Positions 31,518 to 35,898 of a DNA stretch of 35,898 nt are shown here, one piece after another. Made by a program: the position numbers and the translations under genes. The notes beneath the pieces were generated by a model. It ran no database searches. It was given only the letters and a program-made list of their open reading frames with translations, and was not told the origin of the DNA. The stretch lies in the NCBI GenBank assembly GCA_903927755.1, contig CAIYOD010000103.1, positions 1-35,898 of the forward strand, in the 5' to 3' direction. Within the stretch, counting starts at the first letter, position 1; each line of letters begins with the position of its first letter. This DNA is from an uncultured Thermoleophilia bacterium. GTDB lineage: Bacteria > Actinomycetota > Thermoleophilia > UBA2241.

Positions 31518-32366
31518 GTGCATCCCACGAGCGACATCAAGATGGCCGATCTCTCGTTGAGCGAGGGTGCCCGGGACCTCTGGGAACCGGCCCTCCCTCA
31601 ACTCTCGCTGGCGCTCGCCGGGAGCGAGAAGGCCTTTCTCGACGCTCTGGAATCCGCCGGTCGCGGTGCGGGCCTCACCCAGAACGTGCCCGTGACCGAC
31701 GTCCTCGACGCCTACGGCTGTGGGAGCGAAGCCGTGCGCGGGAGGCTGCTGGAAGGCGGCGGCGACGAGGCCGAGGCCGCCGCCTGCCGTCTGCTCGCGC
31801 TCGAGAACGTCGCCCTGACGCGCGTCGCCGCCGGCTACGCGGGAGGCCTCGCGGAGACCATCGAGCGGCTGCGCCGCTTGGCGGAGGAGTCGTCACCACT
31901 CGACGTGGATAGCGGCGCGATCAAGCCCGCCGAGCTGGGCGACCGCCTCTCCCTGGAAGTCGAGCGGTGCCAGCGCATGGACCTGCCGCTGGGGCTGCTC
32001 GAGCTGGCGGTCGACCGGCACGAGGAGAAGCGGCGCGAGGCCGGAAGGCCCTCGCGCGCCGACCTGCATCAGATCGGGGACTGCCTGCGCGAGAACCTGC
32101 GGCGCTACGACAGCGTCGGTCTCACGGCCGACGGCGCCTTCGTGCTGGTGCTCCCCGACATCAGTCGCCGGGGGCTCGCGGGGGCCGCGGAGCGCATCCG
32201 CCGCGAGCTCGGGTCGTCCTGCGGCGGTCACGGCGCGCCGGCGGAACTCACCTTCGCACTGGCGCACTACGACTTCGTGGACGTGAACGCGCAGGAGATG
32301 CTGACGGTGCTCGGACGGAGCATGAACCACGCCCGCGAGGCGCATCAGCCGATCGCGTGGGCGTGA
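31518..32366 (+). CDS. Degenerate GGDEF-domain signalling protein
   Basis: A 282-residue protein. The N-terminal half (about 10-130) is all-alpha and unrecognised. The C-terminal half (about 135-280) has the layout of a diguanylate cyclase domain: DRLSLEVERCQRMDLPLGLLEL, DCLRENLRRYDSVGLTADGAFVLVLPD and MNHAREA. The GGDEF signature is replaced by a TADGAF-like sequence, so catalysis is unlikely and a binding or regulatory role is more probable. I chose GTG 31518 because AGGGAG lies 5 bases upstream and the promoter ends near 31473. The longer upstream frame begins before that promoter. Confidence 0.78.
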   Translation: MHPTSDIKMADLSLSEGARDLWEPALPQLSLALAGSEKAFLDALESAGRGAGLTQNVPVTDVLDAYGCGSEAVRGRLLEGGGDEAEAAACRLLALENVALTRVAAGYAGGLAETIERLRRLAEESSPLDVDSGAIKPAELGDRLSLEVERCQRMDLPLGLLELAVDRHEEKRREAGRPSRADLHQIGDCLRENLRRYDSVGLTADGAFVLVLPDISRRGLAGAAERIRRELGSSCGGHGAPAELTFALAHYDFVDVNAQEMLTVLGRSMNHAREAHQPIAWA

Positions 32367-32369
32367 CCG

Positions 32370-32813
32370 TCAGTCGGTGACCGGGCGACCCAGCGCCTCG
32401 GCCGCCCGCCGAACCATCTCCCGCTCGTTGGGGTACGTCATCAGCCGCAGCGCCTGACGCAGCCGCACCCACTTCGCGTCGCTCACCTCGTGGTCGTGCC
32501 GTGAGGTGTCGCCGCCCGTGGCGCGGACGAGGAAGTAGTGGACGGTCTTGTGGATGCGCCCGCCCTGCTCGCGCGAGTGGAAGGAGTAGTCGATCGAGCC
32601 CAGCTCCTGCTCGACGACCCCCAGCAGGCCGGTCTCCTCAGTGACCTCGCGCAGGGCCGCCTGCGCCAGGGTCTCCCCCTCCTCGACGCCGCCCTTGGGC
32701 AAGCCCCACACAGAGCGTCCGGTGGGGCGGATGAGGCACACCTCGACCCCGCCGTCCGTGCGGACGACGACGCCACCAGCGGATGTACGTTCGAGTTGTC
32801 CAGGCATGCTCAT
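32370..32813 (-). CDS. Nudix hydrolase
   Basis: A 147-residue single-domain Nudix protein. The box GGVEEGETLAQAALREVTEETG (in parts: Gly42, Glu48, Arg55-Glu56, Glu59-Glu60, Gly62) is complete. Such enzymes cleave nucleoside diphosphates linked to another group. The substrate cannot be told from sequence. The SAGGVVVR opening resembles the MutT/Ap4A-type group. Starts at ATG 32813 or, less likely, ATG 32807. It converges with the GGDEF-like gene across 3 bases and diverges from the MMPL gene. Confidence 0.92.
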   Translation of the reverse strand: MSMPGQLERTSAGGVVVRTDGGVEVCLIRPTGRSVWGLPKGGVEEGETLAQAALREVTEETGLLGVVEQELGSIDYSFHSREQGGRIHKTVHYFLVRATGGDTSRHDHEVSDAKWVRLRQALRLMTYPNEREMVRRAAEALGRPVTD

Positions 32814-32849
32814 CGGTGTCCGCCCGTGAGGGGCAGGTTCGGTTCCGCG

Positions 32850-32866
32850 TAGTATACGTTCGAACG
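32850..32866 (+). promoter_or_regulatory. Candidate promoter and operator of the MMPL gene
   Basis: TAGTAT (32850-32855) fits a -10 box for the transporter gene starting at 32890. It is followed directly by the 10-bp palindrome CGTTCGAACG (32857-32866), which would sit at the start site, where a repressor could block transcription. No good -35 is visible. Confidence 0.33.
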
Positions 32867-32889
32867 GCGCTTCTCGGGGAGGGTCTCTG

Positions 32890-35187
32890 GTGTTCGCCGC
32901 GCTCGGGCGGTCGGTCTACCGACGACGCAAGCTGATCGTCATCCTGTGGTCGCTGGCGTTCGCCGCCGGTCTCGTGGCCAGCGTGAGCGTCGCGGCGCAG
33001 CTCAAGGGCGGCGGCTTCACCAACCCCTCCTCACCCTCGCAGGTGGGTCAGCGGCAGATGCAGCAGCGCCTGGGCTTCGGGCCGGCCAGCCTCACCATCG
33101 TTTTCACTAGCGACGAGCTCTCGGCGCGCGGTCCAGCCTTCCGGGCGAAGGTGCGGGAGACTCTCGCAGGCATAGAGGAGGCCGGCCTCGAAGGTCTCAT
33201 CGGCGTCCGCACGGCGCAGAGCACCGGCGACGCGAGCTTCATCTCGCCCGACGGCACGGCCACGTTCGCCGTCCTCGAGTTCGACGGCACCAGCGAGCAG
33301 GTGCAGGAGCAGATCCCGGCGCTGCGCCGCGCGCTGAGGCCCAGCGGACTCACGACGTACCTCACGGGCGACCCTGCCGTATACGCGGAGCTCGAGCAGC
33401 GCTCCGGCGAGGACCTCCGCACGGCGGAGAGCTACACGATCCCCGTGGCCATCCTCGTGCTGGTCCTCATCTTCGGGACTCTCGTGGCCGCCGCCGTGCC
33501 GGTCATCGGCGGGGGCATGGCCGTCACCGTCACGCTCGGTATCTTCTGGTTGCTGGGTCAGGTCCTCGACATCTCCGTCTTCGCGCTGAACGTCGCGACC
33601 CTGCTCGGCCTGGCCGTGGGCATCGACTACGCGCTGTTCATGGTCGGACGGTTCCGGGAGGAGCTCGCCGCGGGGCGGACCGTGGCCGAGGCGGTCGAGA
33701 CGACGGTCGCCACCGCGGGCCGCTCCATCTTCTTCAGCGGCATCACCGTCGTCGTCGGTCTGCTCGGCCTCATGAGCATCCCGTACATGTCGATGCGCTC
33801 CATGGGGCTGGGCGGCGCGCTCGTCGTGCTCGTCAGCGTCCTCGCCGCCCTGACGCTCCTGCCGGCGCTGCTCGGGATGCTCGGTCCCCGCGTGAACTCG
33901 CTCCGCGTCTTCGGACGCAAGAGCGGCGACGGGCTGTTCTGGCGTCGCTGGAGCGACTGGGTGATGCGTCACCCGGTCCCCGTGCTCGTGGGTACCATCG
34001 CGCTGGTCCTCGTGTTCGCGTGGCCGGTCCTGCGCCTCGAGTCCGACATCCCCGGCGCGACGGCGCTGCCGCGCGGCTCCGAGTCGCGAGAGGGCTACGA
34101 GCTCCTCCTGGCCCGCTTCGACGCGGCCGCGCTCTCGCCGGTCGAGGTGCTGGTGACGTGGGAGGGCGAACAGGACCCGTTCGCGCCGGCCAACCTCGAG
34201 CGCCTGTTCGCCTACGGGCAGGAGCTCGAGGCGCTCCCCGGCGTGGACCGCGTCACGAGTATCGTGACGCTGCCGGGCCTGGAGTCGGCTGCCGACGCGG
34301 GCGCGTTCTGGAAGGAGGTCGAAGGGGCATCGTCCTCGACCCCCCGCGAGGACGCGGCGCCGCGAACGGAGGCCGACCTGCCCGGCCTCATCCAGGGCAT
34401 GCTCGGCGCCGAGCAGGTCAAGGGCGCCCAGAAGCTCGCCGCCGCCACCACGGCTCCCGGGACGACGCTCTTCCGGGTCGTGCCCGAAGCGCCTCCGACC
34501 TCGTCCGAAGCCCAGGCGCTCGCCGTCGACATCCTGAGGGACGGCGGTCCGCCCGGCACGACGACCTATGTGGCCGGCGCGTCGCTCACCGTCCACGACT
34601 TCGTCGACGCCATCTACAGCCGGTTCCCCTGGATCATCGCCTTCGTGGTCGGCATCACCGGCCTGGTCCTCCTCCTCATGCTGCGCAGCGTCGTCCTTCC
34701 TGTGAAGGCGGTCATCATGAATACCTTCTCGCTGCTCGCCGGGTTCGGGGCCATGGTCTGGATCTTCCAGGAGGGACACCTGGAGGGGCTCTTCCAGTTC
34801 ACGGCGACCGGAGCGATCGACGCCGAACTGCCGGTGGTGCTGTTCTGCACCGTCTTCGGCGTCTCCATGGACTACGAGGTCTTCCTCCTCTCGCGCATGC
34901 GAGAGGAGTGGGATGCGACCCACGACAACGTGCGCGCGGTCAGCTTCGGCCTCGCGCGCACCGGACGCATCGTGACGAGTGCCGCCCTGATCATCGTCGT
35001 CGTCGGGCTGTCCTTCGCCTTCACCTCCATCGTCATCACCAAGGCGATCGGCGTCGGGCTCGCCGTCGCGGTGGCGCTGGACGCGACCGTCATCCGGGTG
35101 CTGATGGTGCCGGCCGCCATGCGCCTGCTGGGCCGGTGGAACTGGTGGCTGCCCGGCTGGCTCCGGTGGCTGCCGCACATCGAGTAG
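32890..35187 (+). CDS. MMPL-family RND transporter
   Basis: A 765-residue membrane protein made of two halves, each one helix, a large extracellular domain, then five helices. Each half carries a D-Y pair in a conserved helix: Asp246-Tyr247 in VGIDYALFMVGRFREEL and Asp661-Tyr662 in SMDYEVFLLSRMREEW, the proton-relay positions of MMPL proteins. The family exports lipids, glycolipids or hydrophobic compounds using the proton gradient. The GTG start has GGGGAGGG 6 bases upstream. The downstream MFS gene, 49 bases later on the same strand, may be co-transcribed. Confidence 0.93.
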   Translation: MFAALGRSVYRRRKLIVILWSLAFAAGLVASVSVAAQLKGGGFTNPSSPSQVGQRQMQQRLGFGPASLTIVFTSDELSARGPAFRAKVRETLAGIEEAGLEGLIGVRTAQSTGDASFISPDGTATFAVLEFDGTSEQVQEQIPALRRALRPSGLTTYLTGDPAVYAELEQRSGEDLRTAESYTIPVAILVLVLIFGTLVAAAVPVIGGGMAVTVTLGIFWLLGQVLDISVFALNVATLLGLAVGIDYALFMVGRFREELAAGRTVAEAVETTVATAGRSIFFSGITVVVGLLGLMSIPYMSMRSMGLGGALVVLVSVLAALTLLPALLGMLGPRVNSLRVFGRKSGDGLFWRRWSDWVMRHPVPVLVGTIALVLVFAWPVLRLESDIPGATALPRGSESREGYELLLARFDAAALSPVEVLVTWEGEQDPFAPANLERLFAYGQELEALPGVDRVTSIVTLPGLESAADAGAFWKEVEGASSSTPREDAAPRTEADLPGLIQGMLGAEQVKGAQKLAAATTAPGTTLFRVVPEAPPTSSEAQALAVDILRDGGPPGTTTYVAGASLTVHDFVDAIYSRFPWIIAFVVGITGLVLLLMLRSVVLPVKAVIMNTFSLLAGFGAMVWIFQEGHLEGLFQFTATGAIDAELPVVLFCTVFGVSMDYEVFLLSRMREEWDATHDNVRAVSFGLARTGRIVTSAALIIVVVGLSFAFTSIVITKAIGVGLAVAVALDATVIRVLMVPAAMRLLGRWNWWLPGWLRWLPHIE

Positions 35188-35236
35188 CCGGCCGGCGAGT
35201 CGGGACCGCAGCCGGACCTCCAAGTAGGATGCTCCG

Positions 35237-35898
35237 GTGAGCAAGCTCGCCGACAACTTCGCCGCGCTGCGGGAGTCCGAGTTCCGCAAGCTCTTCCTCG
35301 GGCAGGCCACCTCCGTGGTCGGTGTCATGTTCACCGTGGTCGCCCTCCCCTTCGCCGTGCTCGAGATCGGCGGCTCCGCGACCGACATCGGGATCGTCGA
35401 GGCGGCCAACCTGGTGCCCCTGGCCATCTTCCTGTTGATCGGCGGCGTGTGGGCCGACCGGCTGCCGCGCCAGAAGGTCATGCTCGTCGCGGACTTCCTG
35501 CGCTTCGGACTGCAATGCGCGACGGCGGCCCTGCTCATCGCCGGAGTCGCGGAGGTGTGGCACCTCGCCCTGCTTCAGGTCGGCATGGGTGTCTGCGAGG
35601 CCTTCTTCCGGCCGGCGGCGGTCGGCCTCATCCCGCAGGTGGTGAGCGCCCTGAGGCTCCAGCAGGCCAATGCGCTCAGCGGTCTCGTGATGAGCGTGTC
35701 GATCACCCTCGGCGCCGTGTTCGCCGGACTTCTCGTGGCGGCGGTCGGCCCCGGCTGGGGCATCGGCATCGACGGGCTCACCTATCTCGTGAGCGCGTGG
35801 TTCCTGCTGCGACTACGGCCGGCGGCGTTCCGCGGCCGGCGGGAGGCGGCCGCACCGGCCGCCGGCCCCGGCCGCGCCCTGGCCGGCGAGGAGGCGGC
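35237..35898 (+). CDS. MFS transporter, N-terminal part (cut by window end)
   Basis: An open frame begins at GTG 35237 (MSKLADNFAALRESEFRKLF) and runs on beyond the window. About 220 residues are visible. FRKLFLGQATSVVG and the loop GGVWADRLPRQKVM (the MFS motif A position) match the MFS_3 / EntS-like exporter group. Five to six helices are seen, including ALLQVGMGVCEAFFRPAAVGLIPQ. Such transporters export siderophores, macrolides or other small molecules. The true length and stop are unknown. Confidence 0.85.
   Translation, partial: MSKLADNFAALRESEFRKLFLGQATSVVGVMFTVVALPFAVLEIGGSATDIGIVEAANLVPLAIFLLIGGVWADRLPRQKVMLVADFLRFGLQCATAALLIAGVAEVWHLALLQVGMGVCEAFFRPAAVGLIPQVVSALRLQQANALSGLVMSVSITLGAVFAGLLVAAVGPGWGIGIDGLTYLVSAWFLLRLRPAAFRGRREAAAPAAGPGRALAGEEA

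Noticed and set aside
33031..35538. Minus-strand open frame of 835 codons opposite the MMPL gene
   Set aside because: Antisense to a well-recognised transporter and into the MFS gene. Its composition is Asp/Glu/Arg/His-rich with no fold signals.

Overview
This is a GC-rich, gene-dense stretch of a bacterial chromosome. Coding genes fill it almost end to end on both strands, and no stretch over 300 bases lacks a gene. I saw no tRNA, rRNA, CRISPR array, insertion sequence or phage gene. Heavy use of GTG starts, an actinobacterial-type DUF6421 protein, a PIG-V mannosyltransferase and an MprAB/PepD-like signalling block point to the Actinomycetota. The B12-dependent lysine pathway and two radical SAM proteins suggest a deep-branching lineage with anaerobic or facultative metabolism. 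That placement is inference. The rsmG-parA-parB block and a near-consensus parS site at 37-52 suggest the origin-proximal part of the chromosome.

Region 1 (1-6885, minus strand) is a lysine-fermentation operon. It runs from a YheO-type PAS/HTH regulator through a P-loop NTPase, kamD, kamE (lysine 5,6-aminomutase), a thiolase and kdd (3,5-diaminohexanoate dehydrogenase). A recognisable promoter with a palindrome near the start site precedes it, and a hairpin plus parS follows it. kamA, kce and kal are not in the window.

Region 2 (6934-11472, minus strand) is an envelope-stress block: a TatD-associated radical SAM protein, an OmpR-type response regulator, a sensor kinase and a membrane-anchored HtrA protease. 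An 11-bp-periodic repeat lies upstream of htrA. Region 3 (11629-18989, plus strand) holds an AmmeMemoRadiSam-type radical SAM enzyme, an RsbW-like kinase, a two-domain DUF6421 fusion coupled to threonine aldolase, and rsmG-parA-parB.

Region 4 (19005-22461, minus strand) is the most unusual part. It is a tight three-gene operon for a cell-surface protein with a predicted terpene-cyclase-like helical barrel, an ExbB/MotA-family channel and a DUF2149 protein whose membrane segment resembles ExbD. It looks like an energised membrane machine in what is probably a single-membrane bacterium.

Region 5 (22657-31401) holds a small unknown gene and a translationally coupled glycoconjugate cluster (GT2, GT4, YbhN-type membrane protein, DUF2079). 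Facing it is a minus-strand group: MBL hydrolase, anchored unknown protein, MscS channel and PIG-V mannosyltransferase. Region 6 (31518-35898) carries a degenerate GGDEF protein, a Nudix hydrolase, an MMPL transporter and the start of an MFS exporter cut by the window end.
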